From NCBI RefSeq assembly GCF_014203705.1, contig NZ_JACHJR010000001.1, forward strand, positions 1,488,001 through 1,552,000: DNA of 64,000 nucleotides, read 5' to 3'. The position numbers and the translations under genes were made by a program. The stretch comes from Kitasatospora gansuensis (GTDB lineage Bacteria > Actinomycetota > Actinomycetes > Streptomycetales > Streptomycetaceae). Shown here piece after piece: positions 46,323 through 55,057 of the stretch (positions within the stretch are counted from its first letter, which is position 1; the number at the start of each line of letters is the position of its first letter). The notes below the pieces were generated by a model, which was not told the origin of the DNA, ran no database searches, and was given only the letters and a program-made list of their open reading frames with translations.

Positions 46323-48059
46323 TCAGACCGCCGTCTGACCGGTGTTCAGCCGGGCCAGGCCGCTGCGGGTGGCGGCCACCAGGATGTGGTCGCCCTCGCC
46401 CAGCGGGCGGGCCCGGTCGGGGTAGTTCCACTGGTACTCGTCGGGGAGCCGGGCCAGCCGGACGGCCACCACCCGGACACCGCCGGGCTCCTCCAGGTCG
46501 TGCACGCTGCGCCCGGCCAGGCCGGAGCCGGTCTCCGCCGTCAGCTCGGCGATCAGCAGCACCCGGCGGTACACCGAGAGCGTCCCGAGCACCTCACGGC
46601 CCATCAGGGCGGCGGCGAACCCCGGTGCGGAGAGGTACGACATCGAGCGCGAGACCACGTTGCCGAGCGTCGCGTACACCTGGTGCGCGAAGTCGTCGTC
46701 GAACAGCCGCAGGATCATCCGCACCCCGGGCTGCAGGGCCCTGGCCTCCAGCGCCACCTCCAGGTTGGCCGCGTCGTCCCGGGTCACCGAGACCACCGCG
46801 CGGGCGTACTGCGCCCTGGCCCGGAGCAGCTGCCCGGCCAACGGGGCGTCACCGACCAGCACCGGTACGCCCAGCGCCCGCATCGCCGCGATCCCCCGGG
46901 ACTGCGGGTCGCGCTCGATGCAGACCACCGGCACCCCGGACTCCCGGACCATGCCGGCCACCCGGGTGCCGAGGTGGTTCAGCCCGACCACCACCACGTG
47001 GTCCCTGGTGCCCGCGCCGGGCGCCCTGGGCAGGCCGCGCCGGCCGCTGGCCAGCGCCTCCACCGCGATCGCGGTGGCCACCGGCACGAAGGTGATGCCG
47101 CAGAAGGTGATCACCACCTGGGCGATCCGCTGCCAGCCGCCGCCCGGCATGGTCTCCCCCGGCTGGTCCGGGCTGGCCGCGCCCGCCATGTCCAGCAGGG
47201 TGTAGTAGAGCGCCCAGCCCAGGTGCCCGGTGGAGTACCAGATCACCGCGCCGCTGAGCAGCACCGCCACCACCGCGATGGTGAGCAGCAGCCGCAGCCG
47301 GGCGCTGGTGAAGAACCGCAGGGTGTCCAGCAGCCACCAGCGCACCCTGGCCCACCAGGGGATCCGCATCGGCGGCTCCCCGGTCAGCGCCTGCAGGGCG
47401 GCGATCCCGCCGCGCTGCTCGTGCTCCTCCCGCGACCGCGGCCCGTACTCCCCCTCGTCCCCGAACCGGCGGGCCAGCGCGATGAACTCGGCCGCCCGCC
47501 CGGCGGTCTGCGGCAGCAGCCGCATCCGGCCCAGGTCCTGCGGGTCGATCCGGTCGGCGACCACGCAGAGCTGGTTGTCCTGGATCTCGCCGTCGTACGC
47601 GACGTACAGGTACCGGCTGCCCACCCGGACCGAGTTGGGCCGGTCCAGCGCGCCGTTGGCGAAGGCGGGCGCGGCGGTGGCCGAGCCGGAGAGCGCCGCG
47701 CAGTTCGGCAGCAGCCGCTCCAGGTGCTCGCCGAGGCGGTGGTTGAACATCCGCAGCACGATCCGGATGCCGGGGTTGCGGTTCTGGGCGGCCAGCGCGG
47801 CGTGGATGTTCCCCTCGTCGCTGCCGTCCACCAGCGCGATGCCACCCGCCGTCTCGATCCCGCAGGCGCGCAGCGCCTCGGCCGAGACGGTGGCGTACTC
47901 GTGCACGGCGGACAGCCCGGGCAGCTGGCTGATCTGCGGTCCGTGATCCTGCGTCAGGTCCGGCACCAGGGCGACCACCGGGACCTCGTACTGCTCGATC
48001 AGCTCCCGGATCAGCCGGTGGGCGAGCGCGTTGCCACCGCACACGACGTAGTGACTCAC
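46323..48059 (-). CDS. Two-RCK-domain ion channel/transport protein (TrkA-N type)
   Basis: 578 aa from GTG 48059. The architecture is an N-terminal Rossmann RCK domain (HYVVCGGNALAHRLIRELI, VDGSDEGNIHAAL) and two membrane helices near residues ~260-280 and ~315-335. A short loop between them has WALYYTLLDMAGAASP in the place of a pore helix. A second RCK domain follows (HVVVVGLNHLGTRVAGMV...VVCIERDP; VGDAPLAGQLL; VSVTRDDAANLEVAL). The TVGYG filter is absent, so ion selectivity is uncertain. NAD-binding TrkA-N proteins with this layout are predicted potassium or calcium-gated channels. Confidence 0.88.
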   Translation of the reverse strand: MSHYVVCGGNALAHRLIRELIEQYEVPVVALVPDLTQDHGPQISQLPGLSAVHEYATVSAEALRACGIETAGGIALVDGSDEGNIHAALAAQNRNPGIRIVLRMFNHRLGEHLERLLPNCAALSGSATAAPAFANGALDRPNSVRVGSRYLYVAYDGEIQDNQLCVVADRIDPQDLGRMRLLPQTAGRAAEFIALARRFGDEGEYGPRSREEHEQRGGIAALQALTGEPPMRIPWWARVRWWLLDTLRFFTSARLRLLLTIAVVAVLLSGAVIWYSTGHLGWALYYTLLDMAGAASPDQPGETMPGGGWQRIAQVVITFCGITFVPVATAIAVEALASGRRGLPRAPGAGTRDHVVVVGLNHLGTRVAGMVRESGVPVVCIERDPQSRGIAAMRALGVPVLVGDAPLAGQLLRARAQYARAVVSVTRDDAANLEVALEARALQPGVRMILRLFDDDFAHQVYATLGNVVSRSMSYLSAPGFAAALMGREVLGTLSVYRRVLLIAELTAETGSGLAGRSVHDLEEPGGVRVVAVRLARLPDEYQWNYPDRARPLGEGDHILVAATRSGLARLNTGQTAV

Positions 48060-48251
48060 CGGCCCCCCGACCCTTGCTGCTCCGCAGTCCTCTGACCCCG
48101 ATCATATCGAGCGGGGTGTCCGCCGGATGTCGGGACGGCGGCTGAGGGGCCATCAGTTCGTGTCCCCCGAACGGCCGCGCTCACCCGGCGGGGCCCGGCG
48201 CGCGCCGGAAGAGTGGGGATGATCAACACCACTGCCCGTCAGGAGACCGCC

Positions 48252-48866
48252 ATGGCCAACCCGCACGATCCCAACGCGCTCCCTCCGCTGGAAGGCCAGG
48301 TGCTGGAGGGCCCGGTGCAGCGGCTGGCACACGCCGCCTGGCAGGCGCTGCTCGCGGCGGGCATCGCCTCGCTGATCCTCGGCGTGATCGTCTTCGTCTG
48401 GCCGAAGCAGACCCTGTGGGTGGTCGGCGTGCTGTTCGGCCTCTACCTGCTGATCATCGGCGTCGTGCAGCTGGTCGCCGCGTTCGGCACCCACGCCTCC
48501 ACCGCGATGCGGGTGCTGGCCTTCATCAGCGGCGCGATCTGCGTGCTGCTGGGGCTGCTCTGCTTCCGCAGCGCCGTGCAGTCGGTGCTGCTGCTGGCGA
48601 TCTGGATCGGCATCGGCTGGCTGTTCCGCGGCATCACCCAGCTCGCGGCGGCCGCCTCCGACCCGGCGATGCCCGCCCGTGGCTGGCAGTTCTTCGGCGG
48701 CGCGGTCAACACCCTGGCCGGGATCCTGCTGATGGTCTGGCCGGCCCACTCGGTCACCGCGCTCACCGTCCTGGCCGGCTGCGGCCTGCTGGTGCTCGGC
48801 ATCGTCGAGATCGCCACCGCCCTCCAGGTCCGCAGCCGCGCGAAGGAGCTCCCCTCGGGCGTCTGA
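48252..48866 (+). CDS. HdeD/DUF308-family membrane protein
   Basis: 204 aa from ATG 48252 (AGGAGA upstream; an upstream in-frame ATG at 48213 lacks an RBS). Six membrane helices are arranged as three hairpins with the DUF308 spacing: GIASLILGVIVFVWPKQTL, VGVLFGLYLLIIGVVQLV, GAICVLLGLLCF, LLLAIWIGIGWLFRGI, GAVNTLAGILLMVWPAHS and LTVLAGCGLLVLGIVEI. The two ...VWP lines repeat in a 70-100 residue period. Function is unknown; HdeD is linked to acid stress in enterics. Confidence 0.88.
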   Translation: MANPHDPNALPPLEGQVLEGPVQRLAHAAWQALLAAGIASLILGVIVFVWPKQTLWVVGVLFGLYLLIIGVVQLVAAFGTHASTAMRVLAFISGAICVLLGLLCFRSAVQSVLLLAIWIGIGWLFRGITQLAAAASDPAMPARGWQFFGGAVNTLAGILLMVWPAHSVTALTVLAGCGLLVLGIVEIATALQVRSRAKELPSGV

Positions 48867-48871
48867 CCTCG

Positions 48872-49837
48872 CTACCCGGCCGGGAACACCTTCCGCCAGC
48901 CGCCGGCCGCCGCCACCGAGTCGGCGTAGCCGAGCGCGCCGACCCGGGCGGCCGCCCCCTGGTAGTCGACCTGGACCCGGACCTTCGGGAAGTCCGCGAC
49001 GAAGGCCGCGATCGCGGTCCGCCCCGCCGAGGTCGGCCCCTGCTCGCAGTCCAGCACCAGGTCGCCCGAGCCGACGTTGCGGATGAACTGCGGGAAGGTC
49101 CGCTCGTTGAACTGCTGCCCGGGGGCGATGGTGTCCCAGACCGCCTTCGCCACCACGTCGAGCGCGGCGGTCACCTCGTCCGGGTTGCCCTGCTGCCGGG
49201 CCGCCGGGTAGCGGTACGAGGTGTACGGCTGTCCGGCGACGGCCGTGGCGGCGGCGGCCACCCGCGGGCCGCCCGTGAACTGCGCCCGCAGGGTCGCGGT
49301 GGCGGCCGGGACCGGGATGCCCGGGTAGGTCTTGCGCCAGTCCTTGTTGGGCAGCTCCTCCGCGTCGCCGATGCCGTACACGCCGCTGAGCCCGCCGCCC
49401 GCCTCCATCAGGCGGGCCGTGCCGCCGCCCCGGACGGCGTTCCGGTAGGTGATCTCGAAGGTGACGGCCGGGAAGTCCTGGCGCAGCCGCCGGAACACGT
49501 CCCGGCAGGAGTGGCAGGGACCGAAGGTGGAGAACAGCGTCACCAGGCCGCGGCGGACCCGGCCGATCCGGGCGCGGTACTCGTCGTCGCTGGTGCAGCC
49601 GAGCTGGGCGTAGATCCGGTTGGCGAGGATGTTCATCGCCTGCTTCTCGGCGTCCTGGTCGTGCCGGTTGCCGCCGAGCGTGGTGCCGGCCGGCTCGGGC
49701 AGCCCGTGGTAGTAGGTGTTGACCAGTTTCTGGTGGGACTCGGTGTCGATCCGGCCGGTGAGTGCGGCCGCCCCGATGAAGGTCAGGTCGTACTCGAGCC
49801 GGCAGCTGTTGGCGGTTCCGGAACTGGCTGTGCTCAT
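48872..49837 (-). CDS. Duplicated deaminase-like protein with one degenerate half
   Basis: 321 aa from ATG 49837. Residues ~12-171 look like a nucleotide/nucleic-acid deaminase fold: DAEKQAMNIL (62-71) in place of the H-A-E helix, and GPCHSC (106-111) in place of PCxxC, with C108 and C111 as zinc ligands and E64 as proton shuttle. Residues ~190-321 repeat the same layout: DEVTAALDVVAK, GPTSAGR (267-273) followed by DFPKV, aligned with GPCHSCR and DFPAV, and WRKVFPAG aligned with WRKTYPG. In the second half both Cys are lost (T269, G272), so it is a pseudo-domain. The third zinc ligand in half 1 is Asp or a nearby His (H59) instead of the normal His/Cys. Substrate is unknown; bacterial toxin deaminases have similar motifs. 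Confidence 0.65.
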   Translation of the reverse strand: MSTASSGTANSCRLEYDLTFIGAAALTGRIDTESHQKLVNTYYHGLPEPAGTTLGGNRHDQDAEKQAMNILANRIYAQLGCTSDDEYRARIGRVRRGLVTLFSTFGPCHSCRDVFRRLRQDFPAVTFEITYRNAVRGGGTARLMEAGGGLSGVYGIGDAEELPNKDWRKTYPGIPVPAATATLRAQFTGGPRVAAAATAVAGQPYTSYRYPAARQQGNPDEVTAALDVVAKAVWDTIAPGQQFNERTFPQFIRNVGSGDLVLDCEQGPTSAGRTAIAAFVADFPKVRVQVDYQGAAARVGALGYADSVAAAGGWRKVFPAG

Positions 49838-49967
49838 CAGGCCCCCTGGTACCGGTGGTGTGCGGGACGCGGCCGGGCTCCCCCCTGGCCGTCTCCGAGC
49901 GTCCCAGCGCGGTGACGGACCGTCAACGGTCGTACAGGAGCACTCCGGCCGGCCCACGCGCCCCCGG

Positions 49968-50591
49968 TCAGGCCGTCGCGGTCGCCCCGGCCACCAGCAG
50001 CAGCAGGACGGCGGAGACCGCCGTCAACCGCCGCGCCGCGACCGGGGTGCCCGCCAGCGAGCCGCCGAGCCGGGCGGCGGTCACGGCGACCGCGCCGTAC
50101 ACCGCCGCGCAGCAGAGCACGTTCAGGCTGCCGAGCGCGAGCACCTGGCCGCCGACCGGCACCGCGCTGTCCGGCTCGACGAACTGCGGCACCAGCGACA
50201 GGTAGAGCAGCAGCCCCTTCGGGTTGAGCAGCGCGGTCAGCATGCTCTGCCGCAGCACCGTGCCGGTGGACTGGGCGGGGGCGGGCGGCAGCTGACCGCC
50301 CGTCCGGCGCAGGCCGAGCAGCATGGTGACGGCCAGCACCGCGAGGTACGCCGCCCCGGCCCAGCGCAGCGCGGGCAGCGCGGCGGGCACCGCCCGCAGG
50401 GCGGCGGCCAGGCCGGCCGAGGAGAGCGCGGTGTGCACCGCGTACCCGGCGCAGACCCCGGCCACCGCGAGCAGCGCCGCCCGGCGGCCCTGGCCGAGGC
50501 CGCGCGCGGCGATGTAGAGCCAGTCGGGCCCTGGGGTGAGGACGAGCAGCAGGTCCACGCCGAGGAAGAGCAGCAGGGTGTGCGGTGCCAT
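49968..50591 (-). CDS. LysE-family amino-acid exporter
   Basis: 207 aa from ATG 50591. It is a six-helix LysE/RhtB translocator with the signature LTPGPDWLYIAARGLGQGRR near residues 18-37 and the TALLNPKGLLLYLSLVPQF line in the middle. It exports amino acids or related solutes. It is divergent from an AsnC/Lrp regulator 119 bases away, the usual arrangement for amino-acid-responsive export. Confidence 0.92.
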   Translation of the reverse strand: MAPHTLLLFLGVDLLLVLTPGPDWLYIAARGLGQGRRAALLAVAGVCAGYAVHTALSSAGLAAALRAVPAALPALRWAGAAYLAVLAVTMLLGLRRTGGQLPPAPAQSTGTVLRQSMLTALLNPKGLLLYLSLVPQFVEPDSAVPVGGQVLALGSLNVLCCAAVYGAVAVTAARLGGSLAGTPVAARRLTAVSAVLLLLVAGATATA

Positions 50592-50693
50592 GGTGCGGTG
50601 GGGCTCCTCGGTCGGATCGCGGTGTCGATCTCCGAAGGTAGGCGGAACGCCCCGGCAGCCGATGGCCACTTCGTGCTCGTCCGGGCGGCGGAA

Positions 50694-50711
50694 TGGCACA
50701 ATATTGCGCCA
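50694..50711. promoter_or_regulatory. Probable Lrp/AsnC operator
   Basis: TGGCACAATATTGCGCCA is an 18-bp palindrome with a single mismatched pair. It ends on the first base of the AsnC start codon and faces the lysE-type gene, fitting autoregulation and control of the exporter. Confidence 0.6.
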
Positions 50712-51181
50712 TGGACCGAATCGACCGCAGAATCCTGCACGAGCTCCAGCGGGACGGCCGGCTCACCAACGCCGAGCTCGCCGCCCGGGTGGACCTGACC
50801 CCCTCCCCGTGCCTGCGCCGGGTCCGGCAGCTGGAGCAGGACGGGGTGATCCTCGGCTACCGCGCCCTGCTCGACGGGGCGGCCCTGGACCGGGGCTTCC
50901 AGCCCTTCGTGACCATCGTGATGCGGCACGAGGACAAGGCGACGGTGGCCGACTTCGAGCGCCAGGTCGCCGCGCTGCCCGAAGTGGTCGAGGCGCACCG
51001 CCTGTTCGGCGACCCGGACTACCTGCTGCGGATCGCGGTGGCGGACATCGCGGCGTACGAGCGGTTCATCACCGACGTGCTGTCCGGGCTGCCCGGGATC
51101 GCCCAGGTGAACTCACATCTGACGATGAAACGGGTGAAGGCCGATCAGGGACTGCCGACGGGCGCCGACCGGTCCCGCTGA
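50711..51181 (+). CDS. Lrp/AsnC-family transcriptional regulator
   Basis: 156 aa from ATG 50711. The N-terminal helix-turn-helix is MDRIDRRILHELQRDGRLTN, then AELAARVDLTPSPCLRRVRQLEQDGVI. The C-terminal RAM domain (HRLFGDPDYLLRIAVADIAAYERF) binds amino acids and mediates octamer assembly. It very likely controls the divergent LysE exporter. Its 3' end overlaps the convergent ABM gene by 37 bases. Confidence 0.93.
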   Translation: MDRIDRRILHELQRDGRLTNAELAARVDLTPSPCLRRVRQLEQDGVILGYRALLDGAALDRGFQPFVTIVMRHEDKATVADFERQVAALPEVVEAHRLFGDPDYLLRIAVADIAAYERFITDVLSGLPGIAQVNSHLTMKRVKADQGLPTGADRSR

Positions 51182-51480
51182 AGCAGCGTCGGCCGGAAGT
51201 GCGAGACGGTCGGCGGGTGCTCCAGGTAGCCGAACTCGCCCTCCGCCCAGACCGGCCTGATCCGCCACATCGGCCCGGCGTACGCCCGCACCGCCGCCTC
51301 GTCCCGCCAGCGGGTCAGCAGCAGCACCCGGTGGTCCAGCTCGGTCACCGACCGCAGCAGCTCGGCGCCCTCGAACCCGTCGGTGTCCCGCAGCGCGGGG
51401 AGCACCTCGTCGCACAGCCTGGTGCAGAACTCGTCCACCCGTCGGGGCGCCACCTGCGCCTCCCAGATCCGGACGATCAT
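51145..51480 (-). CDS. ABM (antibiotic biosynthesis monooxygenase) domain protein
   Basis: 111 aa from ATG 51480. It is a small ferredoxin-like dimeric fold: MIVRIWEAQVAPRRVDEFCTR, DTDGFEGAELLRSV, DHRVLLLTRWRDEAAVRAY and a C-terminal SHFRP strand. The ABM family includes cofactor-free monooxygenases and haem-degrading enzymes, but many members are uncharacterised. It overlaps the 3' end of the AsnC gene, with no functional link apparent. Confidence 0.75.
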   Translation of the reverse strand: MIVRIWEAQVAPRRVDEFCTRLCDEVLPALRDTDGFEGAELLRSVTELDHRVLLLTRWRDEAAVRAYAGPMWRIRPVWAEGEFGYLEHPPTVSHFRPTLLQRDRSAPVGSP

Positions 51481-51617
51481 CTCGACCACCTCCGAGCCAC
51501 TGCCTCCAGTATCCGTTCGGCCGCGTGCCGATTGCCGGGCCGGGCCGCCGCCCGGAGATTGGAGACAGCGCGGCCGAGCCCGGCCGGGCACACCCCGCCG
51601 AGAGACGGAGCTCCCCC

Positions 51618-51896
51618 ATGGCGGTCTGCGCGACCTGCGGCAACGACTACTGGCTGGCCTTCGAGATCAAGACCATCACCGGCGACAGCTACACCTTCGA
51701 CAGCTTCGAGTGCGCGATGGAGAAGCTGGCGCCGCGCTGCGAGTACTGCGAGGTGCGGATCGTCGGCCACGGCGTCGAGGTCTCCGGCAAGTTCTTCTGC
51801 TGCGCCAACTGCGCCCGCCGCGACGGCGGCCTGGGCGAGCAGATCCGCGACGCGGTGGGCACTCACCCCGGGGTCACACCCGGGCGTGCGAAGTGA
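51618..51896 (+). CDS. Small Cys-rich zinc protein (prokaryotic metallothionein-like)
   Basis: 92 aa from ATG 51618. It has nine or more Cys: VCATCGNDYW, FECAM, CEYC and FFCCANCARR. The pairs CATC, CEYC and CANC suit one or two zinc clusters in a treble-clef or ribbon layout. Small actinobacterial proteins with this CATCGNDY...FECAM.....CEYC pattern are often named metallothioneins, though the fold is closer to zinc ribbons. It is convergent with the GNAT-AAA+ gene and overlaps it by 23 bases. Confidence 0.75.
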   Translation: MAVCATCGNDYWLAFEIKTITGDSYTFDSFECAMEKLAPRCEYCEVRIVGHGVEVSGKFFCCANCARRDGGLGEQIRDAVGTHPGVTPGRAK

Positions 51897-53139
51897 TGTC
51901 GGCGGTGAAGTCCTCGATCATCGCGGGCGTGACGGTCGGGCGGCACTGGCCGATCGCCGTCAGGTAGTCGCCGGTGGTGGCGCCTGCCGGACCGTCACCC
52001 GCCAGGTCCCGTTCGAAGGCGGCCTGGGCCGCGCTGCGGGCGGCGTGCTCGATGTCGGCCGGGGTGAACAGCTCGCTGTGCTCGACCAGCCGGTCCAGCT
52101 CCACTCCGGCCCGGCCCTCGGCGTACCGGGCCCAGATCGCCTCCCTGGCCACCGGGTCGGGCGTACCGATCGGGATCAGGTAGTCGAACCGGCCGTGCCG
52201 GAGGAAAGCCGGGTCGAGCGAGCGGATCGAGTTGGTCGCACAGACCAGCAGCCGCTCCTCGCCCTCCCGGAAGCCCGGGATCAGCTTGAGCAGTTCGTTG
52301 GTCACCCCGTGCAGCCCGGACTGCACCCCTTCGCCGCGGACCGGCGCGATCTCCTCCACCTCGTCGATGAAGACCAGCACCCGCTCCAGCTCGGCGATCC
52401 GCCCGAAGGCCGTCCGCAGCGCCGCCGCGAGGTTGCCCTCGTCGGCCAGCCGGGACGGCAGCAGCTCGACGAACGGCCAGCCCAGCCGGGAGGCCATCGC
52501 CCGGGCGAAGGTGGTCTTGCCGGTGCCGGGCGGCCCGAACAGCGCGATTGCCCGGGGCGGCCGCACCCCGTGCCGGGCGGCCCGCTCCGGCTCGGCCAGC
52601 GGCTGCACCACCCGACGCTCGATCAGGTCCTTCTCCGCCGCCATCCCGGCCACCTTGCCCCACAGGTCGCCCGGCAGCAGCCGGCCGCCCAGCTCCTCCA
52701 GCGCGTTGCCGCCCGGGCCGGTCGGCTCGGCCTTCTCGAAGTACGCGACGGCCGGCCGCCGGGTGTACCCGGCGTTCCGCAGTCCCTCGCCGAGCAGCTC
52801 CTCCTCCGGCAGCACGTACGCGATCCGGCGCACCCGTCGCTCCAGCAGGCGCCGCTCCAACTCCCGGAGCAGGGCGCTGGCCAGCCCCCGGCCGCGCCAG
52901 GCCGGGGCGATCGCGATCCGCATCACCCAGGCCCGGTCGCCCGCCAGGTGCGCCAGCGCCGCGCCGATCGGCACGCCCCGGCTGACGGCCACCACGGCGG
53001 GCTGACGGGAGGTCAGCGCGGTGATGCACTCGGCCAGCGAGTACACCGACTCCTGGCCCAGCTCGGCCGTAGTGTCGATCAGGTGCACCACCGCGGCCAG
53101 GTCGTCCTCGCGGTAGTCGTGAATCAGCCACTCGTTCAT
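51874..53139 (-). CDS. GNAT-AAA+ ATPase fusion protein
   Basis: 421 aa from ATG 53139. Residues 1-135 form a GNAT acetyltransferase with the acetyl-CoA loop APAWRGRGLASALLRELERR (79-98). Residues ~145-421 form an AAA+ ATPase: Walker A GPPGTGKTT (202-210), Walker B VLVFIDE (254-260), sensor 1 CATNSIRSLDP (300-310), arginine finger LRHGRFD (313-319). The AAA part resembles FtsH/Cdc48-type remodelling modules that act as hexamers. How the two activities combine is unknown; one idea is ATP-driven engagement of the protein that is acetylated. It is monocistronic. Confidence 0.88.
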   Translation of the reverse strand: MNEWLIHDYREDDLAAVVHLIDTTAELGQESVYSLAECITALTSRQPAVVAVSRGVPIGAALAHLAGDRAWVMRIAIAPAWRGRGLASALLRELERRLLERRVRRIAYVLPEEELLGEGLRNAGYTRRPAVAYFEKAEPTGPGGNALEELGGRLLPGDLWGKVAGMAAEKDLIERRVVQPLAEPERAARHGVRPPRAIALFGPPGTGKTTFARAMASRLGWPFVELLPSRLADEGNLAAALRTAFGRIAELERVLVFIDEVEEIAPVRGEGVQSGLHGVTNELLKLIPGFREGEERLLVCATNSIRSLDPAFLRHGRFDYLIPIGTPDPVAREAIWARYAEGRAGVELDRLVEHSELFTPADIEHAARSAAQAAFERDLAGDGPAGATTGDYLTAIGQCRPTVTPAMIEDFTADITSHARV

Positions 53140-53235
53140 GCCCCGGAACGCTAGGGCCCCGCCCCCTCGACGGCTCCCCGCCGGAACGGACAAGCCGCGC
53201 CGCGAAACCGTACGCGACGCCGCTTGCTCCCGCTG

Positions 53236-53700
53236 CTACAGCTCCAGGTCGGCGACGGTCTGGCCGCCGCTCTGCTCGCCGGTGGGGCGGAAGCCGAGGC
53301 CGAGGTAGAAGCCCTCCGGGCCGTGCTCGCCCGGGTGCCAGGTGACGGTCAGCCGGGTGCCGCCCCGGCGGCGGATCTCCTCGGCCACCGCGTGCACCGC
53401 GAACTTCCCGTAGCCGTGGCCCTGTTCGGCGGCGGCGATGTTGAGCCGCCAGAGGCCGGAGCGGATGTCGGTGCCCCCGTCCCCGCGCCAGTCGATGTCC
53501 AGGAAGGCCATCACGAAGCCGACCACCCGCTCGCCGTCCACGATCGCCCGCGGCCAGGCCACCCCGGGGTGCACGTACGCCTCGGCCAGCGACTTGACCA
53601 CCGGGGAGACCGCGACCTCCTGCTCCGGGTGCACCTGCACGGCCAGCACGGCGTCCAGGTTGTCGGCGGTGACCGGTACGAGGCGGGGTGAAGTCGTCAT
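53236..53700 (-). CDS. GNAT-family acetyltransferase (SpeG/BltD-like)
   Basis: 154 aa from ATG 53700. It begins LVPVTADNLDAVLAVQVHPEQEVAVSPV, the polyamine-acetyltransferase-like N-terminal line, and continues with VGFVMAFLDID, AAAEQGHGYGKFAVHAVAEE (acetyl-CoA loop) and PEGFYLGLGFRPTGE. The substrate is perhaps a polyamine, inferred only from resemblance. Confidence 0.85.
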   Translation of the reverse strand: MTTSPRLVPVTADNLDAVLAVQVHPEQEVAVSPVVKSLAEAYVHPGVAWPRAIVDGERVVGFVMAFLDIDWRGDGGTDIRSGLWRLNIAAAEQGHGYGKFAVHAVAEEIRRRGGTRLTVTWHPGEHGPEGFYLGLGFRPTGEQSGGQTVADLEL

Positions 53701-53723
53701 GCCGGGCACCGTAATCGAACTGA

Positions 53724-54995
53724 TCAGCTGGACGAAAGCCGATATCCGAAGCGCAGGGCCCTCACCCGGTTGTCGAAGTTGGAGTGGATCAGCTCGGGCT
53801 CGCCGACCGAGTGGATGTCGGGGAGGCGGGTGAGGAGCTCCCGGAAGAGCACCTTCATCTCCTGGCGGGCCAGGTAGGCGCCGAGGCAGAAGTGCGGGCC
53901 ACCGCCGCCGAAGCCGAGGTGCGGGTTGGGCGAGCGGGTGATGTCGAAGGCGTCCGGGTCGGTGAAGACCGCCTCGTCCCGGTTGGCGGAGCCGAAGAAC
54001 AGCACCACCTTCTCGCCCTTCGCGAGGTGGGTGCCGTTCAGCTGGTGGTCGGCCGCGACGGTGCGGCGGAACTGGATGATCGGGGTCGAGTGCCGGACCA
54101 TCTCCTCGACCGCGCCGCCCAGGTGGGTGTCCAGGTCGGCGAGCAACAGCTCGCGCTGCTCGGGGTGTTCGGTCAGCAGGTGCAGGCCGTGGGCGAGCGC
54201 GTTGCGGGTGGTCTCCACCCCGGCGACCAGCAGCAGGGAGAAGAAGGCGCCCAGCTCACGGGAGTTGAGCCGACGGCCGTCCACGTCGGCGGTGACCAGT
54301 GCGGAGATCAGGTCGTCGGTGGGGCGGCGGCGGCGCTCCCGGCCGAGGGCGGCGATCGAGCCCTGCATCCGGGCCAGCGCGCGCAGGCCCTTGCCGGGGA
54401 TGCGAATTCGGCTGCGGGCCACGCCGGTGTTCTCCGAGGCGTGGTTGATCTGGGCCAGGATGCGGTTCCGCTGCGGCTCGGGGATGCCCATCATGTTGCA
54501 GATCACCCGATAGGGCAGTTCGGCGGCCACCGCGCTGACGAAGTCGGTGGGGCGGCGGGCGATCACCTCGTCCACCAACTCCCGGGCCACCGAGCGGATG
54601 TCGTCCTCGACCTTGGCGATCAGACGCGGGGTGAAGGCCCGGGAGACGATCCGGCGCAGGTCGGCGTGCCGAGGGTCGTCCAGGTTCACCATCGAGTCGC
54701 CGAACAACGTCCGTACCCAGCGCGCCGGTTCGGGCGTGGTGACGCCCGGACCGCTGATGAACACCTCCGGGGTACGACTGGCGGCGACCACGTCGGCGTG
54801 CCGGACCAGCGCGTGGAAGCCCTTCCCGGTGCGCAGATCGGTGAAGTACACCGGCCCGCCGAGCGCGCGCAGCCGGGCGAAGGCGGCGGCCCGCTCCGGC
54901 AGCGGGCGCCGCCAGAACTCCGGGTCCGCCAAATCGATGCCGGTGGGAATTCCGAGGTCTGTCCGCCGCGAACCGATATCCGCCGTTGCGCTCAT
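53724..54995 (-). CDS. Cytochrome P450 (CYP124/125/142-like)
   Basis: 423 aa from ATG 54995. Haem-binding loop FGGGGPHFCLGAYLAR with Cys370; I-helix AGVETT (258-263); ExxR at E298-R301. The GGGGPHFCLGA line and the LDDPRHADLRRIVSRAFTPR stretch are close to actinobacterial P450s that hydroxylate steroids or methyl-branched lipids. The substrate here is unknown. No ferredoxin or reductase gene is next to it, so it uses electron partners encoded elsewhere. Confidence 0.93.
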   Translation of the reverse strand: MSATADIGSRRTDLGIPTGIDLADPEFWRRPLPERAAAFARLRALGGPVYFTDLRTGKGFHALVRHADVVAASRTPEVFISGPGVTTPEPARWVRTLFGDSMVNLDDPRHADLRRIVSRAFTPRLIAKVEDDIRSVARELVDEVIARRPTDFVSAVAAELPYRVICNMMGIPEPQRNRILAQINHASENTGVARSRIRIPGKGLRALARMQGSIAALGRERRRRPTDDLISALVTADVDGRRLNSRELGAFFSLLLVAGVETTRNALAHGLHLLTEHPEQRELLLADLDTHLGGAVEEMVRHSTPIIQFRRTVAADHQLNGTHLAKGEKVVLFFGSANRDEAVFTDPDAFDITRSPNPHLGFGGGGPHFCLGAYLARQEMKVLFRELLTRLPDIHSVGEPELIHSNFDNRVRALRFGYRLSSS

Positions 54996-55057
54996 GTGGG
55001 CAGTTATCGTGCAGCTTCGGACGGAAAGTCAAATTCCCACCGGTATCTCATATTTAC

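Noticed and set aside
45327..48095. 922-codon plus-strand frame across amidase and RCK genes
   Set aside because: It crosses two genuine minus-strand genes; the product is compositionally biased and lacks domains.
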